Origin: Fratercula arctica
Taxonomy: Eukaryota; Chordata; Aves; Charadriiformes; Alcidae
Length of the DNA: 64,000 nucleotides
NCBI GenBank assembly: GCA_947846985.1
Contig: CANTUZ010000020.1
Location: 6,173,459 to 6,237,458 of the forward strand
Direction of reading: 5' to 3'
Made by a program: the position numbers and the translations under genes
In this document: positions 48,990 to 61,240 of the stretch, in pieces
How positions within the stretch are numbered: the stretch's first letter is position 1
Layout of the letters: each line of letters begins with the position of its first letter
The notes under the pieces: generated by a model
Told to the model about the DNA's origin: nothing
Database searches by the model: none
What the model saw: the letters and a program-made list of their open reading frames with translations, nothing else

Positions 48990-49165
48990 AGCTCTGCTGC
49001 TGACGACCCCAGACAACGGGCAAGTCCCTGGGCCTCTGGTTCCTTCCCAGGCTTCGTCCATCTTCTCTATTAGCAAATCATTCAGGGCAGTGACAGCTTT
49101 TTTCCAGTGCTTGACAAAACACTCTCAGGGTGGTCCCTTAAGTGCTACTGTAAATACAAGGTGAG
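48990..49165 (+). repeat. MIR/L2-type SINE relic with tail
   Basis: Plus-strand relic in good order. 'gctctgctgctgacgaccccagacaacgggcaagtccctgggcctctgg' matches the MIR mid-region ('gctctgccactgact...gggcaagtcacttcccctctgtgcctc'). From about 49080, 'cattcagggcagtgacag' leads into 'gtgcttgaca...ctctcagggtgg...agtgctactgtaaatacaa', which matches the amniote SINE tail ('cagggcagggact...gcgcctagcaca...gatct.ggttgg...ggtgctaccgtaatacaa'). Body and tail are both readable, making this the best preserved SINE relic in the window. Confidence 0.6.
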
Positions 49166-52100
49166 GTTTCTTCTCTGAATCCCCTTGGAGAGAAAGCTGT
49201 CTTTCCCAAAGGAACAGAAGAGAGCCAAAGTCAAGTCCTTTGAGGTGTGTTTTATATCCACGTACTGTACACTTGGTGCTCCTTTGAATGACCCACGAAG
49301 GTAAAAAACAATCACTGAGTTACCTTGGTTTGGTTTTTTACTAGCACTAAATATTGACCTCCGTAATACTGCAGTTGTTCACTGCAGCCGTTGTGCTGGC
49401 GTGGCGCAGGGCTATAACGGAGAAGGCCTAGCACTCTAAGTCGCCCGTCGTGGCAGCATTTACCGCCAGCACCAAATACAAAGAGAAATGGGTTCCCCCC
49501 CCTCCCCGCCCCCAGTATTTTCAGCTGTTAAGAGTATTTTCATGGTTCTACTAAGATTATCTTTGTGATATAAAAACTAATCACTAATTACATAATTTAT
49601 CAATTTATACTTTAAGTGCTAAGATTTTAAAAGAATTGACTCAGTCTCCTGACTTTTCACCACCATCTTCCCAAGTTCCTCAGAACAGAACAAACACGTA
49701 ATCAGGAATAAGTGGCATTAACAAGTGACACGTTTCTCCCTCCAGAACTGTTCAGTGGGCTGCCCCCTCTTTTTTTTTTTTTTGAAGTTTCTATTTGTTT
49801 TCAAAGTAGATGAAAACGAAGATGTAATTTTGGAATAATTGCATGTAATCCATTAGTCACAGAAGAATAAATCAGTTTTCTCTTTGATACTTCCTAAGCG
49901 TTTCCCGCAGGTGGAAATCAGCTCCCACGGGATCCTCCCCGGCCCGATCAAAGGGAGCACCTGGCACTAAGGGGACCAGAGAGCAGCCGAGAAAGAGCCA
50001 GAACCAGCAACGAGACAGATTCCTGGTGAAGTGTGGGGCAATGTGAAGGTTTACTGCCCTCTTTAGAGGCCTCACAGCCCCGACCGCACACACCAGGCCG
50101 TGGGGCTCTTGAGCCTGTGCTGCAGAGACACAGCAGTAACCAAAGGCTGGGGTGGCAGGTTTTGGTTCTCCCTATGCCAGGAGAAGGCAACCTTATAGAA
50201 ATAAAAACCATTATCCTGCAGAAGCACTCTTTGCTTAATGCACCCGTACCAGCAAAGCTCCGCTTTATGCTAATTTAGTGCATCCATCCTCAAGGAGCTG
50301 AAAAAGACTTCCTGGAAAAAGTCTTGCCAATATATCTGCACTGAGGACTTTTTGTACAGCTCTGCTGGGCAGACATCAGACCTGCGCTGAGGAGACAGGC
50401 AGCTGTAGTGTACTCTGTCACAAACTGTGCAGGAACCTCACCAGAGATGGAGTGGGAAGAGCTTCCAAAGCTGTCTGCTGTTTGCAGGTGCCACTGTGCC
50501 ACCTGGCATCTTAGAAAGGATATAAAACTCTCAAGAGGACATCCCATCCATCATACTGCCTACAAAAGGGCAATCTACCTTCCAGTTGTCCATTACAAGA
50601 ACAAATAAATGAAAAAAACGAGCAAAATAATCAGTATGACATGAGCATGACGTTCATGCTCTTACTACAGTACAGATTCACTTAACGCCTAATGTTTTAA
50701 TTGTGTCTCTGCCTTCATTCAAACATTCCGATCGGGTGCTGCCCACAGTAGAAGGACTCCTGCTACAAAGACCCAGTTATCCCGCGTTTTCCTCGCCTTG
50801 CTCGGATTCCTACCAGTAGAGCACCTGTAAATATTTGATGCAGTTTTAGCACAGTGAGCAGAGGGACAAGTCTCCCCAAACAGCTCGGGACTACCTTTGT
50901 GAAGCGCCGCGCTGACGTGCTGCATCGAGCCGCCGCGGCTGCTCCGTCAGGGATCCGGCACCGGCAGGCTTGAAAGCAGAAAATAAGAAACTCGCACACT
51001 CTGATTGAAAATTATGGAAAGCAGGTCTTTGTTGTTGCTCTCGCCTGCCTGCCCGGATCTCATCGGTAGCTAGAAGCACACCTTCACGTTTCATAATAGA
51101 TGAGATGTAAAACTAATTTTGAAACAAACTATTACCATGAAAGTGTTTCACTTTATCGCTGTATAAAGACGGCTTTTCACATCCCTCCTCAGCTGCTGCA
51201 TCGCAGAGCTGAAAGTCCCAGCAAATAATTTATAAAGAATGCATTAGAAGAGATATGCACTTATAGCGCTCGTAAACACCTGTTTCCGAGGCCTGACTCT
51301 AACTTGCAGTTATCTATCATTTATTGAATCACAGATGAGCAATCACTGGCTAACTGCTGGCATTCTTGCGACTGAGATTGTGTCACACCAAAACCCTGTT
51401 TCTCTCTGAATTATTAAAATATGGGAAGTTCCAAATTGACTTACAAATGGGACATGTCATAAATCTCCACGTGCGTGCATGCATCCGCTTTTTAGGCCAA
51501 GATCACATGCCAAGGAAGTGGCAGCATTAGATATAAGATAATTAGGCACAGATTAGTACTACCAGAGCAAGTCAGGCACCCAAGCTGAAATCAGGCTTCT
51601 ACACAGCCAGGACAATTTAAATCCCCAATAACAGAAGCAAAAAACTGATAAGAAAAAATCCTAAGAAACAGCAAGATTAAGCATGTGCCCACAACGTGAT
51701 CCACGGCACAACTCTCCTGAGGAACCGGCCAGAGTACACTTTCCTGTGCTGTAAACATTTTGGAAATAACACACCAGTTTTCCCATTCCGCCTCAGAGTG
51801 GTCTGAAATGCTACTAAATCCACCATGAAGGGAAAAATAAAATAAATAGAAACACAGATAAAGTTTCTACCACCCAACAAACAGATTCGCTACAGAACCT
51901 ATTTTGAATTCCTCTTCCCAGCAATACAAAATTATATGTTTGGTTTTTTTTTTTTTTAAACTAGGAATTCTAGTGTAGACCTAGGTTTCATTATAACCTC
52001 TTTGTTCCTAAGAAAAGCTTTGATTTTTTCACAAGCAGACATTCCCCAGGAAAACACACACATACCCCCCCAAACCTTGACTTCATTCACATGATTTTTT

Positions 52101-53680
52101 TCTAGGACCAAACTTCCCTTCCATTTTATTTATAATGCTTGCATGTGTTTATATCCATCCTGCATCCTATAGTCTTGGGAGCTCAGAAATAAGGCAGGTC
52201 AGGGATGAGCTGCACAAACACCTGGGTCTTGGCTCAAGCCAGCAGCAACCTCACACTAAAGAGATTCATTTCCAGTTCCCAATCACTGCAGCACCTCAAT
52301 TCATATGTGTCTGACTGATATCCTGGATTATACTGTTAAGAATTAATTTCAGAAGCACAATTCCAGCATATAAACTGTGCTGCTTGTTTTCAGATGCCAT
52401 CATTTAGAGAATGTTCAAGGGAATTGTAAAACAGGATTCACTTTATGATGCGGATGAAGTCGGCACTGAATTCTAAATGAGCTGGATACCGCATGCTAAA
52501 TTGTGTCAGCAACACCTCAGTGAACAGAAATGAGCTTTTCTCTCTCTCTTTGAGACACCTCTCCTTGAGTGATCCATAGAGTGGCATCCTTATCAACCTA
52601 GACAGAACAGACTAGATTTTATGACAAATCTGTCAGCTGTGCAGGGTCTGAGATGCATTTCCAGCTGGGTGTAGTCAGCAGGTGTAACAAGGATGTGGTC
52701 TCTCAGATCAGTACTTTTCAGAGCTGTGGTTTAGATAATATATTAAAACTACCTGAAACATTATTCGCCATTCCCTGTAGAGCGCAATATCCAGTGGAGC
52801 TCTAAGACCTGAGACCTTTCATAGCCCAGTTTCCTCCTTACTTCATGGCAATGGAGAGGAGCAACACTCTTCCTTGTACCCTCTCCACCTCCTCCGTCGA
52901 TGTTTCCGTGTATTGTAAGTGATCCGTGGCATCCACATGAACAACGCAAACTAGGAGGCAAAGTTGCAGTTCTGACCCTATGAGTTTGTAAATCAAGTGA
53001 TCTGCAAACAGTGGTGACAAGAGCAAAGAAAAGGAGGCCTGGTGAACACCCTTTAATGGCCCAGCTGTGCCTTTCCCCCAGGGCTACACATCTCCCAGGT
53101 ACAGACAGGCTCACGCGACCCTGGGAATCAGGTGTACAGAAAGACACATGAATTACAGTATTTTCCATATCACGGTATTTGCAATATTCCGTATACTTAG
53201 AATGGGAAAGAGCGTAAGTGCTAGAAATAGGATTAGCCCACGAGCACTGAGACTATGTTTACTCAAACCACTCTCCTCTCAGAGCCTCCGGATTTGTGCC
53301 CTGCTCAGCTGCGCAGAAGTAATCAAAATGGTACCTTGCATCTGTCAACAGATCTGAGAGTACAGCAAGTTTTGACTTTTGAAGTTTGCGCATCCAGCCA
53401 TGGAAAGAAATAGGTGATTGCATCTGGCATGAAAGTGATAGATTTTCTTAGGAAGACTTCAACCTGAAGCACCAGGATACAAGCAGTTGATAAAAGCTGC
53501 CTGCTTTCACTTTGTTTCATCTCTTCCTCTCCCCACTGCAGCTTGATAGACCAGACCCATGACTAAGATGTGAAGCACTTAAAGTTCACTGCCATTGACA
53601 CACGCTTGATGTGTCGTTTGGGCTTTACCCGTTGCAGGGCAGGATCTTAAAAGAGCATACTTTATTATATCACAATAAAA
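49166..53680. other. Non-coding sequence, no gene recognised
   Basis: Mixed unique sequence with a C-rich run at 49495-49513, an AT-rich block at 49545-49640 (CTAATCACTAATTACATAATTTATC), a T11 run near 49769-49780 and a T12 run near 51946-51957. Around 50300-50425 the text faintly recalls a DNA-transposon-like element, discussed as a finding. Open frames of up to 135 codons (52761-53168, minus) have no recognisable domain. Confidence 0.55.
49495..49513 (-). promoter_or_regulatory. Potential G-quadruplex motif
   Basis: C8-T-C4-G-C5 on the plus strand gives G5-C-G4-A-G8 on the minus strand. That is enough for four G runs of at least three separated by short loops. No gene context is known. Confidence 0.35.
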
Positions 53681-53750
53681 GGCAGTGTGGTCAAAATAGC
53701 AACTGCCAATTTGCAGGACAGTGTGGGTTCCAATCTGTCTGTTATTTATG
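53681..53750 (+). repeat. Possible MIR 5' tRNA-like head
   Basis: 'ggcagtgtggtcaaaatagc' and later 'cagtgtgggttccaatctg' resemble the A-box region and B-box (GGTTCNAATCC) of the tRNA-derived head of MIR-like SINEs, at about the right spacing. The SINE core downstream is not readable. Confidence 0.4.
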
Positions 53751-53869
53751 TTATAATGGAAATGGGATGGAAGAAATGACAAATACGCTTAGCAGATATG
53801 ATGAGCATCCAGACGGAAAGGCATTATTAGCAAACATTCATTTAGCAGAGGCAACTACTGCTGCTACAG

Positions 53870-53925
53870 CCTGGGTAGCGTATTGGACAGAACATGAGCT
53901 TGGAACAGGAATACCTCAAATGAAC
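53870..53925 (+). repeat. Possible second MIR tRNA-like head
   Basis: 'gggtagcgtattggacagaacatgagcttggaacaggaatacctcaaatgaa' resembles the MIR head ('gtagtgtagtggatagagcatgggcttggagtcaggagacctgggttcaaat'). It lies 120 bp beyond another head-like stretch on the same strand. It is diverged and has no clear core after it. Confidence 0.4.
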
Positions 53926-56900
53926 ACGCAGAGAAGAAAAATGATGAAGGAAAATATCACTGGCGCGGCTGCATATGGCAGTGAGCGCCGTGCCAGGACT
54001 GGGATTCCTTCATCCACCGAAACGAGCCGAGTTCTGCATCCAAACATCGCGATTAACTCTTGGAATGTCCCTCTGGGCTCTGAGGAGAGCTAGGAAAATG
54101 GGACTTCAGACCTTGCCTGAGGTGGTGCATCCTTGAAAGCCAAGTGTGCCAGATGCAGAGCCGTGCGCTGGTCCCGCAGCGCCCGGCCGGGCAGAGAGGG
54201 GAAGGAGCCCCCGAGGCTGGGTTTCTCCCCTGCCACAGCCTCTGCCTGACACCAACGGGTTTATTTCTGATGTCTCTCCCATCCTGTTCCCATAACACAC
54301 ATGCTGCTCTGTCCTTTATAATGAAAACATATGAGGAAAAAAAACCAAGCAAGCCACCAACACAGCCAGCGTCTTCCTGCCTTCCCCGCAGAGGGAATTC
54401 ATCACTGCCCCGCACGCGCTGTCAGCTCTCACTCCTCGATGCCGATTCCTACAAACCCTGCACTAAAGCCAAGCGATTTCCTCACCAACCAGGCAGCAGA
54501 GCTGGGCTCTGCAGGGCGACGCGTGGCTGCCGTAGCTCTTTGTGACTTTGCTTTGGCCTCTTTGGAGCGTCCACAGCCCTTCGCCATCCTGCCTCTCCAT
54601 GCTCTGCTCCAGCCACCCTCGCAGCAGGTTTGCTGCTATCCACAAGAACGACAGTATTACTAACAGGACTCTGAAAATCCTCACCAGAGCAATGTTGAAT
54701 ATTTTAAACTTGTCCTGTTGAAAAGCTTCATTTATGTCAGAAAATCTAATTTAGTACTGCATTTCCAGACTCTGGTGACACGGCCCACTCCTTTCTAGGG
54801 AAAACACTGATGAAGAACAGCACATCCCGAGCTCTGGGTGAGCTCACTGACTGCAGGCTCTGCCTTCAGGGAACGCCAGGCCCCAGGTGTTTGCAGAGCC
54901 ATTACCATGACAGGGGTTTGAACTCCACAGCAATCTCTGCATCTGCCTATAACACAAGTGATAATAAAATAAAACTTAACCTTTTCCTGAGGAAAAGCCA
55001 AGTGGGTGCTCCTCGGAGCACAAGCTGCTCTTGGTAGGCATTGGCTCTACCCTTCTCTTTTTTCTAAAGCTGAAAGTGAAGCTGGAACAATGGGGACCCA
55101 ATGCTTAACTCTTCCATCTCCCTTTCACAACTCAGATCAATGTTTTGATGATGAAGCACTAGAAGAGACCACCACCTCAGCATCCCTCCCCTCCTGCCCT
55201 TGGACCAACGGCCACCACCAGGCACACAAAGCCTGCAGCCCCGAGTCCAATGCTGGATCCTGGTACAACCGTCTGCCCTTCATTTATATTCCTTCTCCTG
55301 TCAAAGCGATGGTGACATTAACAAGCATACTCAGAGGGGGGCTTTGTGCCAATTAACAATTTCTCATTAGCTTAATTAGGGGACACATGTTTTTAATCAC
55401 AGCTAAGAATGTGGAGTGATTGAAGAATTGATTCGGAGCTTTTGAAAGCATCACTGTCAGTGCATGGAATTTAATTCAGCAGATGTGGTTAAAGAAAGAG
55501 AGCAAGGGCCTTAAACGACTTTGGCTAAATGAGCTCAACAGCAGGCTGAAGCACAAGGAGCTGCAGTTACATGGACAACATTCCCCTGTCATCACCTGTG
55601 ACAGTCTACTCAATTTTCAAGACATTGAGAAATGCATATAAAAACACCACCACCACTTTAATTCTTGGATTAGCATCTGTCATTTTGCAGTACAAATATG
55701 TCCTAAGTGCTATGCCTTCTCTGAGCAGGACATACTCCCTCCCAATCTTCTCCACGATTACCTTCCCCAAAGATGAAGGAATTACAGCAACCTGGTGGTT
55801 TTCTCTCAGACATTTCAGTTCCATTCAAAAAAACTTCTCCTAGACTCTTAAATGCAAGTGACAAATGACTCTGGGACATCACTCAACCAGAGGCAGGTTC
55901 CTCTGTGTGATGAGAAGGTTTCAGCATCACACAGAGCATGTGAGAGACTCCTCCAGCGAGGCTCTGATCAGGCTTCCTGCTGACACAGAGCCATCCGCAG
56001 TAAGAGACCTCCGCAAACCAGGTGAGATGACACAGCTTTAGTCACAAAGAAGTCAGTCCGCATCTCCTTGGCCAGAATTCAGCCTTTCGATTACTAAACA
56101 GCTAACTGAGGAGCCTAACTTGAGTTCCTAGATACCATAGCTTCCTTCTGTTCAATGGCTTCACCCCCTAAGATATAATCCTTGTTGCTTATCAGGGGAG
56201 ACCTCTATCGCTTCAGAAATGATTGTCTACACGCTCACCAGGCCAGTGCCATCTCCCTGACATAAAGTTCAGGCTACCTCAGACCTCCTTTAGTGTCAGT
56301 ATTATGCACTCTCTCCTCCTAAGGTAACCCCAGCACTTCTCAAAGGAGCGCAGAGCAAGTAAAAGGGGTTTTTGAAGTCATCCACATTACAAGTCTCTGC
56401 CACTGGACACTCGAGCCAGAGTTGGTGTCAATGCAGATCAAAGCTCTGACATCCAAACCGAATGTTTTGAAACTAACCTTGGCTTCACTTGCTTTCTCAT
56501 AGGGTGACACTGTGTCACTGTGGGAGATTGAGAAACACAGACTTATCAAAAGGGTTTTATTACAAAAAAATGAAGACTCTTGTTGCAGGAAGCAAATGCA
56601 AATACTGGCGTCTCTCTGCATCTCCATCTTCCTGATCAGCAGTTGTCGCTCCCCTGTTCACTGTAACTCCAGCTTTCATTTAATAGTGTTACTTAACATA
56701 TCCCTTTTGTCATTTTATTCTGACCTTGCCTTTGAATTATTGGAACATAACATATTGTAGCATTTGCACAATGCAAGAAATGATGACATGTACCAGCAAT
56801 AGTATACACAGGAATAGAAGCCCCAAGGTCTTTGATAGCTGTAACAGTATTTATGCAAGTGCTAAAATGAGTGGTTTCAAGCAACAAAAATATACAAATG

Positions 56901-59900
56901 GAACAGACAGTGTGGGCTTGACAAAAAGAGGTTACCTCTAATGCAGCTGGGTCAGCAGATCTGAACCTGCTTCTGCACTACCTCCACAGCCCATGAGTCT
57001 GTAATGAGAAGCCACCTTTTTTATCCAGTCTTCTGCTTCACAGACCACATCACCGCCTTCTCTATAGAGGAGGGGGAGATTAAATGGCTACCCAACTTTA
57101 AATACACCTGAAAACTAATTACACTGCAGACTTTCATTGCCTTGACCTTGTGTTGGCATTTACACTCACCATTGTACCTTGGTACCGTTTTACACGTACG
57201 CTTGAGATGACTGCAGAGAGTTTTGGGTGAGATGTTTGAGTTCTGCAGTTTGACGAATACCTGTACTGCCCCGTGCCTCAGCCGCTGGGAGTCAGGTCTG
57301 CTCTTCTAATGCCCCCTCACTCTGCACCCACAAGCCCATTCCTCCTTTGGGGAGCTGAGCTCTGTTCTAGACATGTCTTGTCTACCAGTTTCATCCATCG
57401 AGCTTTGGAGAGTCACAACTTCTCGTTTCTTTCACATCAGCCACCTCCAAGGAATTTCCGCATCAGGTTGGAGGCACAGTGCGGGTACTGCAACAGCAAA
57501 CCCTGGTTGATTCCAAACCATCTCAGAGCTGTTTGTCACAGGCTTACACTGACCTCGTTAAAGCTTTGTTGTCTTAACAAATTTGGAATATGTCATCAAA
57601 AATGAGCACGAGTTCACTGTTTACTAAACACGCATGTAGATACCTTGTTTCTCCCCTGGATTCATTTTTTAATGTATTCTCCTTTTCCCCACCCAAATAT
57701 AATAAATACTGTGGAAAGGTTAAGGTCAGAACTAGATGGATTCTCTAAGCTAGTAGACTGGAAACACCGAATGAATGAAATCAGCAGAACTGAAGCCAGC
57801 TCTAATAGCTTTCATCTGTTATGTTTGCTTTCTTTCACTAATCTAATGCCTATGTTTTCATAGGACAGGAGTTAAACATAACTTTTTTTTTTCTTTCTAG
57901 ATTTATGAGTAATATGTAGCAAATCGGGCAGATCACTCATGCAAACAGTAGCTTTCCAATTCTCTGAAACATTTATCTTGAATAAAAATTGTATGTGGGA
58001 TTTTTTAGAAATGTCGCAGCCCGTATGGAAGCATAGCTATTGATTTCACCTTTAGAGTAGCAATTATAAAATATATATGTGATGTCAATGTTGTTGTTAA
58101 TGAAACTTATCTCTCCCTACTCAGTATTCTGCTTATTTTCTTAGATATAGAACTTAAGGGAAGTTAAAAATTATGCTGCAGTATGAGTTGGTGATATATT
58201 ACAAAAGATAATCGTATTTTACAGAGCCTCATTCATCCTGAGAGATCCCAAACTGCTGGTGAAATATTTGCATAGGCACACATTTTCTAAAACAGTGGCA
58301 GAAGAGAGACATTACGAGGATCCCTCTACCCTTTCAATTTCTACACAAAATGCAGGAGCAGCATGTTTTGCAGGAGTCAAGTCACGGTGTGGAGCTGTAC
58401 CAGCACAGAGCTCTGCCCCGGGAGCTTGGGGCAGGAGCCCTGCTCCAGGGAGGGGACAGGTGGCCACCAACATTGCAAAGGATGGGCTCGGATTAAATAC
58501 ATGAGGAGGAATCCCTATTTTTAATGGCAAGCAGAACATTAGATAGACCTCATATTTTCTTACCTCCAAAAATGAAGGGTTAGGTTGTCCTACTGAGACC
58601 TAATCTGCATTTCCAGCAGAGTTACATTTATCACATCTGTTGATTCACCCAGCTGGTTTTGGATGTCATGCTCTATTCTCCTTCCTATTTCTATTTATTT
58701 ACCTTTCTAGAGCTATCTTTTCAAAGTCAAATTGATGATGGATTATGGAAGACAATCGCATTTTATACAGCATCATGATCGCTGAACATCTTTGTCACCC
58801 ACACAACAATGCCAGTGCTCTGGCAATATTAACGGATACTTCCCTGAGGCAACACCAAAACAGCCCAGAGAACCTTCGAAGAGGGGAAGGCAGTTTATGG
58901 GGTGATCCATCAGAGCAGTGGCCTGAGACCCCGGGTCCGACAGGCTGCGGCGGCAGCTGGCCAGGGCCAGCAGCACGTGGCTGGAAGGAACACGCTCACA
59001 TTCTCTTCTTCTCCTTTTTGCCAGGAGCCCACAGCATCAGAGAGCCCACTGGGAAGCACACATATGGCATTCGGCCCTTTTGTGCCACCTAGAGACACAC
59101 CATCCCTCCAAGTTGTTTCAGATTCTACGTTATTACATCTTCATAGAGACATTCGATTTTGGCCTAGAGTAAAAGCTGTATCACTTCTCAAATCCCTTCT
59201 CCAACACCAACAAAAACACCAGGGAAAGTTAAAGAAGTAGAATTTACATACCTTCTGTAGCAATCTAGTTGAAATAAATGGAAGACCTTCATTCACAAAC
59301 ACGGAGCACATGTTCAGCCCTTGAAGGCTCCACCCCAGAAGGGCCATTCCTAGCCGGCACACATGCAGAACACACGAGGTTTCGAGCGAGTGAGCTCACA
59401 CCCCTAGCTCTTCCTCATCGCTTTTCAGGGCTACCTGTTACTTTAGGATCTGCAAGGAGACCTCTCCCTGGGCTGGATTACTCAGCAGAAAGACAGACAT
59501 TCAGACACACTGAGCAACATTCCACCAGCATCACCCAGGAAGCCCTGGCTCCCCGGCTTTATAGCTCCACTGCAGCGATTTTGGACACACCTGCAGGCAT
59601 GACTCAACAGCAATTACCACACAGGCTCCATAAATTATAATGATTAATTGATAACAGTAACTTTAAGCACCTGCAGTCTTCAAAAATAAACAAACAGTCA
59701 ATTAGAGAAGCTGACAACTCACACCTGAGTCACTGCTCCCCTGCTTCTTCCTTTTTTTTTCGGTGCTAAACCTGTGATGTTAACCAGAACTGATACTCAG
59801 GCACTGCTTCGAATGATGTTGTCATTATCAGTGTTCAATTCCAAGGATGAGGCCAAGAAGTCAATGGCCAAACTAGTCTATAAAAGCAGGTCAAGGAGAA

Positions 59901-60739
59901 ACAATGCACTGGGGAAAATTAGAGAAAATTATCTATAATCTTGGGGCTTGAATGTCAGCGGAGTCTTCTGGGCAATACGAGTAACAGCAACGATCAGCAG
60001 CCACCAGGCTTTGGGGCTTGGAAAGGGGCTAAAACTCACTGGAAAAAGGAGAGCTTTTAAAAACACTACAATATAATAATTATAATAAAGAATAAAATTT
60101 GTTTAAATATTTCTAGAATATGAAATAATTACATCAAAGATTAAGAAAAAGAGGGAAATTGTTAAATAAATAAAATGACTATAAACAAACACATTTCTCA
60201 AAGAAATAAAAGGATTATGGCAAAGCTTGCCTGTGAAAATTGATAAAAAGCGTTATTCTTAATTTCCTCTCCATCCATTAAAAGCTAGCCATGTGGAGAA
60301 ATTATTAGTAGCTGTAATATTTCAACCTGTATTTTTAATCAGTCATTCAAATTAATGCAAAGCAGATGGAATGGACCATATTTTCCCAAATCACACACAT
60401 TAAAATATGTAATTGAAGTTTTTGAGCTTGGAAACTAAAATGTACTGCAGCCACGGTTCCAAGTCCCACGTTATCTACCCTGACCTTCCGAATCAAGGGC
60501 AGGTACCGGGGACTCACGACACGTCTGGAGCATCTCCTGGGCCACGCTGCGGACGAGCCCCGGTTTGTGAGTCCTTGTTTGGAAGTGATTTGTAGAAAAC
60601 AGAACTACTAAAAGTATGGGCCATATTTTTTCCCCTCTAAACAAGGACTGGTCTATCTAATCTATTTTTTGGCAGATATTTGTCTAACTGGTTATGAAAA
60701 ATGATGAGTGGTAGTTCAAATGCAGACTCGAGACTGGTT
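53926..60739. other. Non-coding sequence, no gene recognised
   Basis: Long unique stretch. GC-richer patches lie at 54150-54240 and 58380-58480. AT-rich blocks are at 55340-55480, 57880-58220 and 60050-60420. A perfect octamer ATGCAAAT is at 56597-56604. Open frames of up to 133 codons are unrecognised. Around 56080-56130 'ggagcctaacttgagttcctaga' weakly recalls an old amniote repeat, but this is not reliable. Confidence 0.55.
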
Positions 60740-61240
60740 GGACACGGCGGGTATCTGCTGCTCTTGGGCGACCGCGTGGGAGCAGAGCCATCCATCCTTC
60801 CCAGGCCCGTGACGGGCCCCGTCTCCCATCCGTAACTCCTGTGATCCCGCGTCCTCCCATCAGCCCTGGTGGGGTGCAGTCCTGGCTTGGGCACCATCCT
60901 CGGGACAAGCCGGGGGGTCCCTGCAGCCTGAAGGGTCCTGGGGTGCCCATGAGCCTGCAGCAGCACTCGGGGAAAAAGCAAGAGCAGATGCAGCACCAGG
61001 ACAAACACGGCTCCCTCTCGCAGAGAGGCTCTGGCAAGAGCTCGCAGAAAGGCGTGAAGAAAGTTGCTGCCAGGATGTAAGAGAGGGGAGCAGACAGCTG
61101 GCCGCGGAGCACAAAGCACCATCTTCCCCGCAAGCGGCGAGGCCAACAAAGCCTCTCCTCCCCCCGACGCCCCTTCTGCTCCTTCCCCACTCGGGGAACG
61201 GCAGCCTCGCCGAAAGACTAACGAAGGTTTATGCAAACTG
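60740..61240. other. GC-rich pocket
   Basis: About 500 bp of GC-rich sequence with long overlapping open frames on the minus strand (214 and 168 codons) and on the plus strand. Simultaneous open frames in several phases are what GC-rich non-coding DNA gives. None shows a signal peptide plus domain pattern that I could name. Confidence 0.5.

Noticed and set aside
52761..53168. 135-codon minus-strand frame that at first looked protein-like
   Set aside because: No family could be recognised and a second frame is open within it, so it was not called as a gene or a retroviral remnant.
53611..54093. 160-codon plus-strand frame
   Set aside because: Runs across two stretches that look like SINE heads, so the frame is more likely repeat-derived chance than a gene.
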